Assembly: GCF_008831285.2 (NCBI RefSeq)
Contig: NC_045150.1
Span: forward strand, 15,247,362 to 15,311,361
Reading direction: 5' to 3'
From: Nymphaea colorata
Taxonomy: Eukaryota > Streptophyta > Magnoliopsida > Nymphaeales > Nymphaeaceae
DNA length: 64,000 nucleotides
Shown here: positions 48,782 through 59,200 of the stretch, piece after piece
Position numbering within the stretch: the stretch's first letter is position 1
Layout of the letters: every line of letters starts with the position of its first letter
Program-made: the position numbers and the translations under genes
Notes under the pieces: model-generated
What the model was told of the DNA's origin: nothing
The model's database searches: none
Seen by the model: only the letters and a program-made list of their open reading frames with translations

Positions 48782-49021
48782 TTACTCGGAATGCCTATAA
48801 TGGGAGTCAAGTTGCAGCTTATGCTTGAACTGGGAAAAGGATTCCCGTTCACACGAAACCATGGATAACTTCAGATCATAAAATTCGCAAATGTATGTTT
48901 CAGTTTCCCAGAAATTCGCTGGCTGCCAATGAAATGAGCTGGGAGGTAAGCTCCCCTTTTTCAGATATTCACTGATGTTAGGCAACCATATCAGTGGCTT
49001 TACCTTTCGTGTAAACTACAG
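48782..49021 (-). CDS. short unidentified reading frame, possible terminal exon
   Basis: The minus strand is open for about 78 codons from an AG|TTTACACG border (acceptor-like TGTAG at about 49020) to a stop at 48782. It includes VKPLIWLPNISEYLKKG, SSFHWQPANFWETETYICEF and SMVSCERESFSQFKHK. An internal ATG would give 67 residues. No family was recognised. The protein-like character and splice-like start are suggestive only. It lies between the nested MITEs and the psbA insertion, and no upstream exon was found. Confidence 0.2.
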
Positions 49022-49139
49022 TTGCAACCGTACTAGTATATATTGGGTTATTTGTATTTTGAGTTATAGCTTTTCCCATGCCCATTGAAGACATTTCAAT
49101 CTTGAGAAAAATACAGAAGTAAAATAAATAAATAAAACA

Positions 49140-49850
49140 ACCTAGACTGGGGTGTTCAACCAGCGGGGTTGCGTTTATGCAAGGAAATGCTTAAGCATTG
49201 ACAAAAAGAAACTTTTAGACCTGAATATGAACGAAAAAAATAAACAAGAACCATGGAATTACTTCCTGGCATACAGAAACACATCCCTGAACATTTAAGA
49301 TGGCCATGGAGAGATAGACTACCTCAAGTAATCAAACTCACGGTTTACATATGAAAGCAGCCATGAACAGAAAGAGTGCCATACCAACCAAATTTGTAAC
49401 CTTCATTAGCAGTCTCGTTTTCAGCACTTTCCGTTATCAAACTAGAAGCGAAGAAGGAACCGTGCATAGCACTGAACAAAGAACCACCAAATACACCAGC
49501 CACATCTAAAACGTGGAATGGATACATAAGGATGTTGTGTTCAGCCTAGAATAAAATCACGAAGTTAAAAGTACCAGATATTCGTAGAGGCATAACATTA
49601 AAAGAGGCTTCATCGACCAATAGTATAGACCGAGAAAACAGCAGTAGCAGCTGCAACAAGAGCTCAATACGTAATGACAATCCAAGGGTGTATACCCAAC
49701 CGAAAAGCTAAGCTCCCAATCACGAACCATTCTAACAAGCTACACCAATTAATGCGTGTATATCAATTAGTTCATAAGGACCACCATTGTATAACCATTT
49801 GTCTTCCTTGTGCTAGGTGGAAGAAAATTTGCCAATATTCATAGAGTTTC
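49140..49850 (-). pseudogene. psbA: psbA (photosystem II D1) fragment, organelle-derived
   Basis: Read on the minus strand, this matches D1 from about residue 100 to about residue 344. In order: KWLYNGGPYELI, then GVAC, then WELSF, VAAATAVF with YTIG (Tyr161 retained), [58 protein letters not shown], a decayed FNNSRS region, WFTALGISTM-like sequence, and finally a match to MHERNAHNFPLDLA near 49145. His198 and His215 equivalents remain; the His195 equivalent is Tyr. The longest open part (49345-49527) is 60 codons. Stops and frameshifts elsewhere show it is dead. The N-terminal third and the extreme C-terminus are absent. It is a nuclear copy of plastid DNA, possibly via the mitochondrion. 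Confidence 0.85.
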
Positions 49851-49911
49851 CTACCATCCCCAACCATGGTGCATGGAAGGCCAAATTCTATTCAGTCGTG
49901 TCTTCCAAAAT

Positions 49912-49983
49912 CTGGGATGGGAGGATCCGAACCTCTGAGTAACAGGACCAAAGCCCATTGCCTTTCCTCTTGGCCACGCCTCA
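49912..49983 (-). tRNA. trnQ-UUG: plastid-type tRNA-Gln(UUG) copy, probably decayed
   Basis: The 72-nt minus-strand sequence runs TGAGGCGTGGCCAAGAGG ... GGCTTTGGTCC ... AGAGGTTCGGATCCTCCC ... ATCCCAG. It matches plastid trnQ-UUG in length, D-arm, anticodon loop (CTTTGGT, anticodon TTG) and T-arm. The acceptor stem has mismatches from changes at positions 3 and near the 3' end, and the T-loop has a change, so it is probably not functional. It is 62 nt from the psbA fragment and on the same strand. In land-plant plastomes these genes are also co-oriented, but with trnK/matK and usually rps16 between them. Confidence 0.8.
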
Positions 49984-51128
49984 TGTAAGTTTCTATTCAA
50001 ACACGAGTGGTAAATATTGGCATCGGTTGTTAGTCCAATTCCAGCCTAGTATCTATGGAAAGAAGTTTTTGATGAGATTCAACACGTGTAAATTCATTGA
50101 TAATTATATATAATTAAATTAACATAATTAAGGTATTGGGTGTTAGACAATTCCCAGCCTAGCATCTATGGAAGAACGAAGTTGTTGCTGAAGTGTAAAT
50201 TCATTGGTAATTACATATAATTAAATTAAGATGATTAAGATATTGTATGAAAGTATGATTCTATATTGACAACCACCTCTTTTGTTCGAGGAGACGATCT
50301 TTTTAGAAGATAAGAAAGCTATATACCTGTTCTGCTCGGTAAGAGATTGCTAGCTGTGGAGACGTCCATAAGTCTAATGCAAGGGTTCTACACATATTCA
50401 AGACTTGCAAAAGTACTGTATGCACCTAAAGGAGCATTCAGAATGGGAGAGGAATCCCCTTAAATGGCAGAGCCACATATAACAGATCGAGAGCAAACTT
50501 GCTCACTGTTACGCACCATACTAGATTTTCCAATACTAGCATTCAAGAACAGTTCACAAACTACAGAACAGTGATGGAACTCTTTTATATGCCGCCGCCT
50601 AATAAGCATCCCAAAATGAACCAAAAAATTTGGATATTGCTAGTCATGTTTACCAGCACTGTTGTTGATTTGGATCGGCTGAATTAGCGGGTGAAGAAGC
50701 TGCCACTGTTGGGCAAAGAACAAAGATGTGAGTACTTCCCAGCATGACCTGATCGTCGTGAAACCATTGCCCACCACAATAGACTTGTCCATATACTGAC
50801 ACAGGCACCAAATAATAACTGGCACAGGCGAGCACATAAAGAAGGGAGACAAAATATTGTTTTCTTTAATTTTCCTTACAAAGTCATTGACAAGCTTGTG
50901 AAGTCTTTGGTTAAGACCAAGGGGAGAACATATTTTCTGAAACAAACTAAATTGAAACTGAGGAAGCCATTTGTACACCTCAGCTAGCATCTCTCCGGTT
51001 TGAGATTCCATTTGCTCGTGTTGAGGTTAGGGTCGTGCATGTTCATGTGCATGAGAGAGAGATAGAGAGAGAGCGAGAGAGAGAGCAAAATAAAAAGCAG
51101 TGTCGTGAAAGCTGAAAACAGAGCCAGT
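49984..51128. other. spacer between trnQ and RPL21
   Basis: It contains the 113-bp tandem repeat described separately. A 123-codon minus frame (50640-51011) begins about 120 nt past the RPL21 stop, in the presumed 3' UTR; it has no recognised domain. A GAGAGAGAGAT microsatellite at 51053-51086 lies just downstream of the RPL21 stop. Confidence 0.35.
50041..50250. repeat. 113-bp diverged tandem duplication
   Basis: Both copies start CCAGCCTAG(T/C)ATCTATGGAA (50041 and 50154) and include TGTAAATTCATTG(A/G)TAATTA then CATATAATTAAATTAA-like sequence. Divergence is higher than in the 25-kb duplication, so it is older. Confidence 0.75.
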
Positions 51129-54100
51129 CTACTGTGCAGTAACCACTTCAACAGCAGGTGCATCCTGGTAGCCTGAAATGCCAGTTATCCTGATCCGTGT
51201 ATTGGGCTGCACAACAATGACCAACATAAGATTATAGTCTATAGACTCTATACCACAAAAACATGCAACATTATGTCCATCGCGTCTGAACTTAAAAGTT
51301 GGCTATGGTTCAATTAGCAGGTGTCACTGAAAGTCCAGGGGGATGCACGCATACATATAGAAGAATTATGTGGAATGCTGAGGGAAGTTCTTGAAAAGCA
51401 TGAAGTATTAATGCTTTCTTATTCAATTGATAGTTTGACAATATGGTTCACTGATTTTTTTTGCAGCTCTATGAAAATGCATCATCAACAATTCACAAGG
51501 TAGAAGACAATTTCAGCAGTTTAAGTTAAGAACCCCCACAACCACCAGCTATTTAACAGATCAATTGATAGTTTGACAATATGGTTCACTGATTTTTTTT
51601 GCAGCTATACGAAAATGCATCATCAACAATTCACAAGGAAGAAGCCAATTACAGCAGTTTAAGTTAAGAACCCCCACAACCACCAGCTCTTTAACAGATC
51701 AATTGATAGTTTGACAATATGGTTCACTGATTTTTTTTGCAGCTCTACGAAAATGCATCATCAACAATTCATAAGGTAGAAGCCAATTTCAGCAGTTTAA
51801 GTTACGAACCCCACAACCACCAGCTCTTTAACAGATTGAATTGAACAGTTAAAGATACCAAACGTTTGGGAATGTGAACAATGGTGTAAGTTCATATTAA
51901 CTTCAACCGTGAATCGGAAATTTGAGAAACCCATACAGTTCAATGATTTGCTGCCAGAAAAATGTATTATCGACAGTTCACAAGGTAGAAACCGAAGTCA
52001 GCAGCTTATAATAAAACAGGACGTGCACTGTGGCAATATTCAGCTAAAAGAGTGCTAAGGCTGAAATAGAAATTGGGAAGGAGATTGATGGGGGATCAAA
52101 AATGGACCAATGACAATAACTGTTAAATTGAGCTACCTATGTCAAGGGTTTTATATCATTTCACAAATGTCTGAGTGCTTTGAGAAATTGCTGGTAGCAG
52201 TTCTGAAGCCAGTCTCTTTTTATATACCTATAGAGCTAATGGAATATAATCTTTCAATTCACTGTAGGATTGAATTATTAAGGAAACAAATCATAAACAC
52301 ATGGCAGCACCTGGCGGTGTCCAATGTTCCTCCGGTAGTTTTTCTTCTTCTTGTATTTGAAGACAATAACTTTGCGATTCAAACCCTGAAACATGTGGAC
52401 AAAAATTTGTCAGGCGAAGTACAAGAAAAAAAGAAGTTTGATGAAATTGCCTTGAATTGCTTCCAGAGTCTCAGTATTTTACATGCTCTTCCACTACTGC
52501 ATGAACAGCAGCATTTGGCACAACTGGTTTACCAATATAAGTATTGGACTTGGTTGATACAAGCAAAACATTGTTGAGGATAATCTGCGCCAGAAAAGAG
52601 GGAAAGTCAACAAGAGCAAGTTATTATCCCATTAACACAAGTACAAATAGATGCAGATTCCCAAATAACATGAGAGAACAACTTACTGTTAGCAGAGCTA
52701 GTAAGATGCAAGCTAGAGCTTCAGGTCATCCATGAACAATTCAAGTTCAAGAAGTTTCAATGCTAAAAGAAAAGGGTCTAGAATTATGACAACTTTCTGC
52801 AACCATAAATCACTTGAAGGGCTTGTTACTCCTATAGCACATAGTGAATGCCAGAACGTGACTGCTAAAAGCACTTTTTTCCCAAAATCACTTGAAGGGC
52901 TTGTTACTCCTATAGCACATAGTGAATGCCAGACAACAAAATTTAATTAAGCATGTGCCTCCATTGAATGTTTTCCAAATAAGACCATCATTTATTTCAT
53001 GCCAACCATAAAAGGGCTCAAGCATAATAGAGATTTGTCCTGCAAACTCTTATGGGACTCTCTCTGTAAACAAATCCATCATGATTTATATTTCACATAT
53101 ATCATTATCCAAACATACATTGATTCCCTTAAGGAAGCAGCATCCAGCAGACATCATAAAAACGATAAGTCAATGCTGCAAGCATCCTCCTTCCTGTAAT
53201 GCCTAGCTAAAGTCCACCTACGAACCTGAACCTTCTTAGCAATCAATTCCTAAGAAATAAATTTTCTTCAGTGAAAAATGGATTTCACACTCCAAATTCA
53301 GAATTCATTTGAGTTAGCACTGCATGTTTAGAGAAAAAAAAATCAGCTTTCATTTCATTTCCATAGAAGCAGGCAACAATTTACTTCTTAACTGTTGAAA
53401 AATGAAAGCCTCTGCTGTTATTTAAAGCTTATCACACATTTTTGAATTTCAATTCCAGTCCGTACGTTTTTTTCCAGAATATCAAAAAATCTTGCCGTTC
53501 TTACTTTTTAGTTTTTACTCCAGAAATAATTCACAAGGAGCCTTACGATGCAATCCACGGACAAGGCCCTGCATCCATTTCAAGTTCCCAACTTTGGTTG
53601 CAGGAAGAAGTCGCTACAAAATGGCCTCTGTCACGTACATTTTACACGCCAGCCAGTATAGTTGCATAATTCTACATATTTTAGCCATGGTCAGGGAAAC
53701 TTAAAGGAATAAACCATAAACGAGGAAAATGGAGAGTCAGGCGTTGACGTTTATGTGTCCTGATTTCCATGATGAAGAGCAAACAACTACATGGAAATAG
53801 ACAGCTAGTAAAGAACAGGCATGAGAAGTGTGTAAAGCAATGAATGGTAACTGAGATAACACGAAAACAACCAAACCTTGTTAAAAGTAAAGCATGCAAA
53901 GAAATGCTTAATGCGAGGCCAAGAAAAGCAACAATTCCATAGAAAGGTCAAATAAAGGAGCAGTGAAACATCATTTGGATTAAAACATGTCTAATTCAAC
54001 CTTTGCAACGGCAACAAAAAATCAGACCTTATTTTACATAAGAAAAATGAAGAATGCAGAACAGAATTACAAATTTATCTACCTTATCGTTCACGTTGGC

Positions 54101-54619
54101 ACCCTTCAGCCTCTGCACATAGAGAAAGCGTCCGGGGAAGACAATGTACTGCCGGGAGCCCACCTTAAGAGGAAGAACAAAGCAAAGTTTCAATTTCCCA
54201 AAAAAAAAAACGGTAGAATTCCCACGACACCCACGTAAGGGAAAATGCTCCAATGAAAAGGAGGAAGGCAGTGGAATAAAAACCCGGACCATGACTACCG
54301 CGAATACTTCTTCTCCTTTGGGAATCTGAAGAGGTGCGGCAAGTTGGTTCGCTTCCAGTTCGGCATTTCCGACGGCTTCCGAGTCGGTGGTTTCTTCAGG
54401 TTCGGCCAACTCCGCGGCGGTGACGAAGACGGGAGGAAGGACCCGACGATTTGGGACGGATGCGAAAAGAAAACGGCTGACGGTGCTCGACAAACGCGAA
54501 GAAGAGGAAGAAGAAGGGAGATGGAGTCGGGTTGTAAGAGCAGGAGAGGGCAGAGAGGTCGCTGTGGATGGTATCCTAGCGGAGGGTGGTGCTGTCGAGA
54601 TACTGAGGATCGACGCCAT
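51129..54619 (-). CDS. RPL21: 50S ribosomal protein L21, chloroplastic (5 exons)
   Basis: Nuclear gene for plastid ribosomal protein L21, which binds 23S rRNA in the 50S subunit. Exons on the minus strand: 54619-54290, 54163-54083, 52584-52483, 52385-52311, 51206-51129. They join in phase 0 to 221 codons plus TAG. Residues 1-65 or so are Ser/Thr/Pro/Arg-rich ([20 protein letters not shown]), a plastid transit peptide. An acidic linker follows, then the L21 domain from about residue 104: [81 protein letters not shown] (family signature), [13 protein letters not shown]. Donors: AAG|GTAGAT, CAT|GTAAAA, CAG|GTGCTG. Acceptors end AAG, CAG, CAG, CAG. The exon 1 donor is weak: ATG|GTCCGG is chosen because it restores VVMVGSRQ; CGG|GTTTTT six nt later would add two residues. 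Start codon context is GCC-rich (TCCATGG). No disabling change seen. Confidence 0.93.
51423..51836. repeat. 138-bp tandem repeat, three copies, in RPL21 intron 4
   Basis: Units start TCAATTGATAGTTTGACAAT at 51423, 51561 and 51699 and are nearly identical. Each holds CACTGATTTTTTTTGCAGCT and AAAATGCATCATCAACAATT. A diverged partial fourth copy is visible at about 51957-52010. The array accounts for over a third of the 1.1-kb intron. Confidence 0.9.
52807..52935. repeat. 78-bp spaced duplication in RPL21 intron 2
   Basis: AAATCACTTGAAGGGCTTGT, continuing to GTGAATGCCAGA, occurs at 52807 and again at 52885 without visible differences in the shared part of about 50 bp. Confidence 0.85.
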
Positions 54620-54720
54620 GGAAGCCCCTCTCTCTCTCTCCCTCGCGCGCGCAGAGTAGGATTAAGCTACTAGCCCTGAACACCCTATCCGAAAGTTAGC
54701 ATTACACAGCCCACTGTCTA
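54620..54720 (-). promoter_or_regulatory. RPL21 leader and proximal promoter
   Basis: Directly upstream of the ATG, the minus strand has a GA-rich leader (GGGAGAGAGAGAGAGGGG) preceded by GCGCGCGCG. A TGGGCT element (54713-54708) matches the plant site II motif (TGGGCY), common in promoters of ribosomal protein and organelle-biogenesis genes. A TTATAGA sequence just upstream is a weak TATA candidate. The start site is not determined. Confidence 0.4.
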
Positions 54721-55575
54721 TAACTGAATCTGGATCATATAGAATCGGATCTGAAACTCCGCACTGCCTCTCCGGCGTAACAAACGCCCCCTTACATAAA
54801 TTGCAGAATTAGTGCAACTGTTTTTAGTGAAATACCGAAGACCTATTCGACACCACAATGCAGTCTTCTTCCACAGCGAGTTGCTAGTGAGTTGCTAGTG
54901 TAAAACAAAATACTTTGTCATGTGATCAGAACAGTTCCTTCATTTTTTATACGCTACAGAGTTTTCTTACCACCCTTATTTTGATATTGGATTATGTGCG
55001 TCTCCCCAAGCATATTTGCACGCAATTTGGTTGAAACAAAAATTTTAAAAAAATAAATAAATTATTTGAGGTCAAAGGGTTGGGGTGTGACCGCTTTGGC
55101 AGAGCAATGGCAAAACTCCATTATGGATGTAAGTTAAAGCTCGTTTGTGAAGCCGTGTTCTTCAGGTACGCGCTATTTGAGTTAGCTTTTATTGAAGTTT
55201 TGATTTTACTATGACATATACGTATGTGATGGATTGATGACTTGATGATTGTGATGCATCTTTTCAAATGGGACTTGTAAAAGTGTTTCAGACTTTATAA
55301 TGAGAATGAGGGTTCTCGCTTGCACAAATGGAGTACCAACGTAGGGGTAAGAAGTGAGCTGGGTCGGCTGCATAGGCATAAAGAGAACAAAGTTTGGCCC
55401 ATTTTGATGCGCATAACCCATTGGATAATAGTACGTCAGGGCAACAGTATGTCCAAATTAGTGTGGGTGCCCAAACCTCACCAAAGCAGACTCCATTTAT
55501 ACTGCTGACAACATTGTAGACACTGACCTCGCTAGTACAGTCGATGGTCAGTAATCAGAGGAGCCATGCATCTCA
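54721..55575. other. intergenic DNA upstream of RPL21
   Basis: No gene or element terminus was recognised. GAGTTGCTAGT is duplicated at about 54879-54900. Confidence 0.35.
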
Positions 55576-55579
55576 CCTG

Positions 55580-55805
55580 TCTTTACTGGAGATGGCAGTC
55601 CAGACAAGGCAGAGGAATGGATTAAAGAGGTTGAACGCGTCTTTGAGCTTCTGAAGATGCCAGAAAGGGACAAAATAAATTATGACTCTTATCTGTTGAA
55701 AGGTGATGCCAAAGGATGGTGGCAATTGATTCGTCAGATCCAGTTTGCAGGCCAGCAGTCGATCTCATTGAAGCAGTTCAAATTTTCAGCTTATTTCGAA
55801 GGATA
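55580..55805 (+). pseudogene. Ty3/gypsy gag fragment
   Basis: One plus frame reads FTGDGSPDKAEEWIKEVERV, then FELLKMPERDKINYDSYLLK, then GDAKGWWQLI and SISLKQFKFSAYF. This is the retrotransposon gag pattern (FxGxxxPxxAExWIxExExIF...LKGxAxxWW). It stops where copia-like sequence begins, so only this piece of the element remains. Confidence 0.75.
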
Positions 55806-55839
55806 AAGACATTAAGATCTGAGTAAGTTGTCCTTCCAA

Positions 55840-56350
55840 ACTACAACTTACTCGATTAACAAGCGGCCGACTAGAGTGCTTAACATGAAGTCATCTTATG
55901 AAATCCTATTTAAGCATGTTCCTGACTATAAACTTGTCAAGATTTTTTAGTTGTGCATGTGCCCTTGCCTACATGATTTTAATACCCATAAACTGCAAGT
56001 AATTTCATAGCAAGCAATGCTTAGATTATAGTGAGTAACATAAGGGTTATATTGTCATGATCCAATGGGAAATAGGTTGCTGGCGAGCTGTCATGTGGTC
56101 TTTAATGAGACTCTCTAGAAATTAAGGAGAAAAAAGCCAATACCAACCATCCCATCACAAGCTTGGCACCTACTTCTATTACTCAAACTAAAACCATATC
56201 TCTTGAGTTGCAGCCTGCACCTAACACCTCATCCACATTGGACATCTCTCATACACCAAACACCTCCACCTCTCCAACATCTGAGGCCCCTATAACTCCT
56301 AACCAAGCACCTTTCCTCACTCGAGTCTGCTACAATACTTACACTTAATG
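55840..56350 (+). pseudogene. Ty1/copia pol fragment (end of integrase and linker)
   Basis: Plus-strand: SINKRPTRVLNMKSSYEILF then KHVPDYKLVKIF (family YLINRLPSxVLxxKSPxExLFxxxPxYxxLKVFGC). Next come HKLQ and a decayed KGYKCLDP region, then SCHVVFNETL (family SRHVxFxE). From 56163 a Pro/Thr/Ser-rich frame (QPAPNTSSTLDISHTPNTST) matches the variable linker between integrase and reverse transcriptase. Stops interrupt the first part. It directly follows a gypsy gag fragment on the same strand. Confidence 0.65.
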
Positions 56351-56499
56351 ACCCCCACTACCTGTGTACCTTCCATGGTGGTTTAAGCTATTCAAAGGAT
56401 CCCAAGTTGCACTCGGCGACAATCAAATATAAGTACACAAGCGTGTGGTATAGATAATCCCTAAAGCAAACGGTCCCCAAGTACAAGGTAGCCCACGTG

Positions 56500-57900
56500 C
56501 TAACATGAGAAAAAGTGGGAGCTAGAAACAACGAGAAAAATAGACACACAAATGGAGTTTGCCGAAGAGAGAGAGTGTTTGTTGGCAAGGATGACTACAT
56601 GGTAGCTAGGGTTGGTCGAGACAGAATCAGGCTCATGGAGCAGGGCAAGGGCCGCTATCTACTAGGTCAAATGCGGCCGTGGAGAGGGTCAGGGAGGGCT
56701 GGCCATGGCTTGGTAGAGGTCGATGATGGCCGGCCAGATCAGGTTTGATTGGTGCTGACGATGTCATGTCAAGCTTGACAGAGGTTGGGACAGGCTGGAT
56801 GTAGTGCGATGATAGTCGAAACTAGCCGGGAGGGTGTCAGCCTGGGCCGAGACGGGCAAGGCAAGACTCGACCACAACCGAGGGTGCCAAGCTGGGCTCA
56901 ACCATAGTCAAGATAGTCCTGGAAGGGTTTGGCTGGCAGTAGTCAGGTATGGCCAGGCTGGGCTAACAATCAAGGTCAAGGTAGCTCAGGTGGGGCTTAG
57001 CCATGGCAAGGCTAGGCTCAATTGAGGCCGAGATAGTCCAGGTAGGGCTCAACAGTAGTTGGGGTTGGTTGGACAAGGCTCTATAGAGGCTAGGACGAGA
57101 CAAGCTAGGCAAGACTAAGCAGCCGTCAGTGCTAGTTGAGCTTAGCTCGGCTGAGGCCAAGACAAGTCAGCTGAATCTCCGCAGTGGCCAACAATACCTG
57201 AACTGGACTCAGCCAAGATCGGGTTGGCCCATATATTACTAGGCAGCAGCCAACGCCTATTAGCTGCGGTTGGGCCGTTGCACAACAACACTAGGCTGGG
57301 GCTAGGAATTGCCTCTCAACGCTAGGTCAGCCATGATTGGGCAAGGAACTATGCGTAGATTGCTGAGTTGGTAAGGAGAAAGCACAACCCAACAGTCCAT
57401 ACTGAATGCAAGGTAGGCCGACCATTAGTTGGGTGGGGCAGCATGCATGGCCCTTGATTGGAGCAGCATGGAGACCTGCCTATCTGGCCAGGTGACTTAG
57501 CCATGGTGTGCACCATGGTTGGTCAAGCTAGCAACTTGGGTAGCTGACTAAGACACCATGGAGGATGAGAGAGTGCAGGTCTTGCATAGTTGTCGAGCTA
57601 GGACTAGGTGGCAAAATCCCAAAGCTCTTGGCTGCATGCATGCATAGGGGCTGGTCCATAGTGGTAGGCCCAGTGAGTCACACTCAGAGCTTGGGCAATT
57701 GGCTAGGGTGACGAGTTCGCAAAGCTACCTATTTATTCACGCTGAGGCTTGGGTGGCATCCCAGTTCTCCAATTCATCCACCGTGGCAAGGAGGAGACAT
57801 CTGACTGGCTTGTGCTGGCAAGCCCTTGTCATGTGATGTCCCCTAAAAGAGTCTAGAGGCATGCTGGTGCGCCAGCTGGTGCATCATGGCACTCACTGGG
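56500..57900. repeat. GC-rich degenerate repeat field
   Basis: About 1.4 kb rich in recurring words such as GGCTAGG, GGCCAGGCTGGGCT, GGCTCAAC, GCCGAGATAGTCCAGG and GGTTGG, with irregular spacing of roughly 30-45 bp. Stop-poor frames are short and repetitive. It may be a decayed minisatellite or the internal region of an LTR element whose pol fragments lie to the left. Confidence 0.4.
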
Positions 57901-58199
57901 TCTTGCGCTAGCTGAATTCAAGCTTGAATTTAATTTAAAAGTTGACTCATGTTGATGGATCAGATTCTTTTACAAAAATATAACTTGAAAATCTGATTAA
58001 ATTACCTTTTTATGTTTCCAATAAGAAACCATATTTTACAATTTAAACATTAAAGAGAAAGCATGCCTGCTTTTCGTAAGCTTTATCCTCCTTCTTTTAA
58101 AGATTTTAAAATCGTAGTTGTGCCCATGCTTTACAAAAAAAGGAAATCCAATCATTTAACTAAAGTTTTTGCATTGTCTGTTGTTACCAAGGCATTACA
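57901..58199. other. AT-rich spacer
   Basis: Composition falls back sharply to AT-rich at about 57915. Nothing was recognised. Confidence 0.3.
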
Positions 58200-59200
58200 G
58201 TTTTTTATCTGTGTATCAATATTATGAATTGTCAAGAGGTTTTGGACTGAGCTCCCTTCAGATAAATGTGCAGCCATAATGACAAGTCCATTTTCATTTA
58301 ATTCATTCTTGAAGCATGCACATGATGCTAACCTTATTCACCAATGAGTGATTGGAGGGCATCAAATTTGTCGATTAGTTATTTGGGGCTTCCTCTTAAA
58401 TGGTTCCCTTAAATCTAGCTTTTGTGTTTCTCTAATTGTGAGAATTAGGAAGAGACTTGGTATGTGCAATGTGAAACTGTTTTTAATGTTGGGTCGTGTC
58501 ACACTCATCGATCTATTGTAACAAGCTTTCCCAATTACCAGTTTGCAAGTTTTCTCTTGAAAATGATCAAGCATATGGAAAGCACTGTGCAAGGATCTGT
58601 GTGGAACCGTAATTGAGAGGAAGAAAGTTCATCTTCTAAAGTGGGTATCGTTTGCAAACCTAAATACAATGTAAATTTGGATCTAAGAAACTTGGTTTAT
58701 ATAATGTGACGAGTTTGGATGCGCTGGTTTGGAGGCTTATGGGAGAAGAACTTGGCCCACTGTTGAATTGTTGAATATCCAAGTATGATGAAAAAAGATA
58801 CAATGTGGGTTAAGGGGAAAAGGAAAAGTGATATATGGCTGGAAAGGACTAAAAAAAGGCATATAGTTATTTCAGAAGAAATGGCTCATGGTTTAGCTTT
58901 TGGAAGAATGCATGGGTCATAAATATGCCTCTAATAGAATCATTGCCTAAGAATATTTGGAAGAATGCATGGGTCATAAATATGCCTCTAATAGAATCAT
59001 TGCCTAATAATATTTAGGAGACTATTTCTGCTCATTGTAAAATTGGAAATTGGCACAATTGTTGGATGATAAAATATTTCTCCAATGTTCATTTCGGCAT
59101 CATCTTCTTCAAATTCTATTGACCACTAGATCTCATGTTTCCAATAAGACATGTAACCCAAATAGAGCTGTTGTAGTTGAATGCTCTTTGAAGGTGTTAA
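58200..59200 (+). pseudogene. L1-type LINE reverse transcriptase remnant
   Basis: Broken plus frames follow plant LINE RT order: SYLGLPLKWFP (family YLGxPL), RIRKRLGMCNVKLFL, GRVTLIDLL, SIWKALCKD, KKVHLLKWVSF, then FWKNAWVINMPLIESLP (family FWxDxWxxxxPL). A 57-bp unit covering the FWKNAWV block is duplicated (58899-59012). Inactive. Confidence 0.65.
58899..59012. repeat. 57-bp tandem duplication inside the LINE
   Basis: TGGAAGAATGCATGGGTCAT through ATTGCCTAA occurs at 58899 and 58956 with at most one difference (AAGAATATT versus AATAATATT). Confidence 0.85.

Noticed and set aside
50640-51011. 123-codon minus-strand gene downstream of RPL21
   Set aside because: No recognised domain, lies in the presumed 3' UTR region, and no own promoter is visible.
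53870-53900. Alternative RPL21 exon 3 (TTTTAACAAGGTT)
   Set aside because: Only a few codons look like LNKV and the following sequence is unrelated; the true exon 3 at 52483-52584 matches throughout.
54029-54619. 196-codon single-exon protein
   Set aside because: It is exon 1, in-frame intron 1 and exon 2 of RPL21 read through, ending in intron 2. Domain homology jumps over the 42-codon insert.
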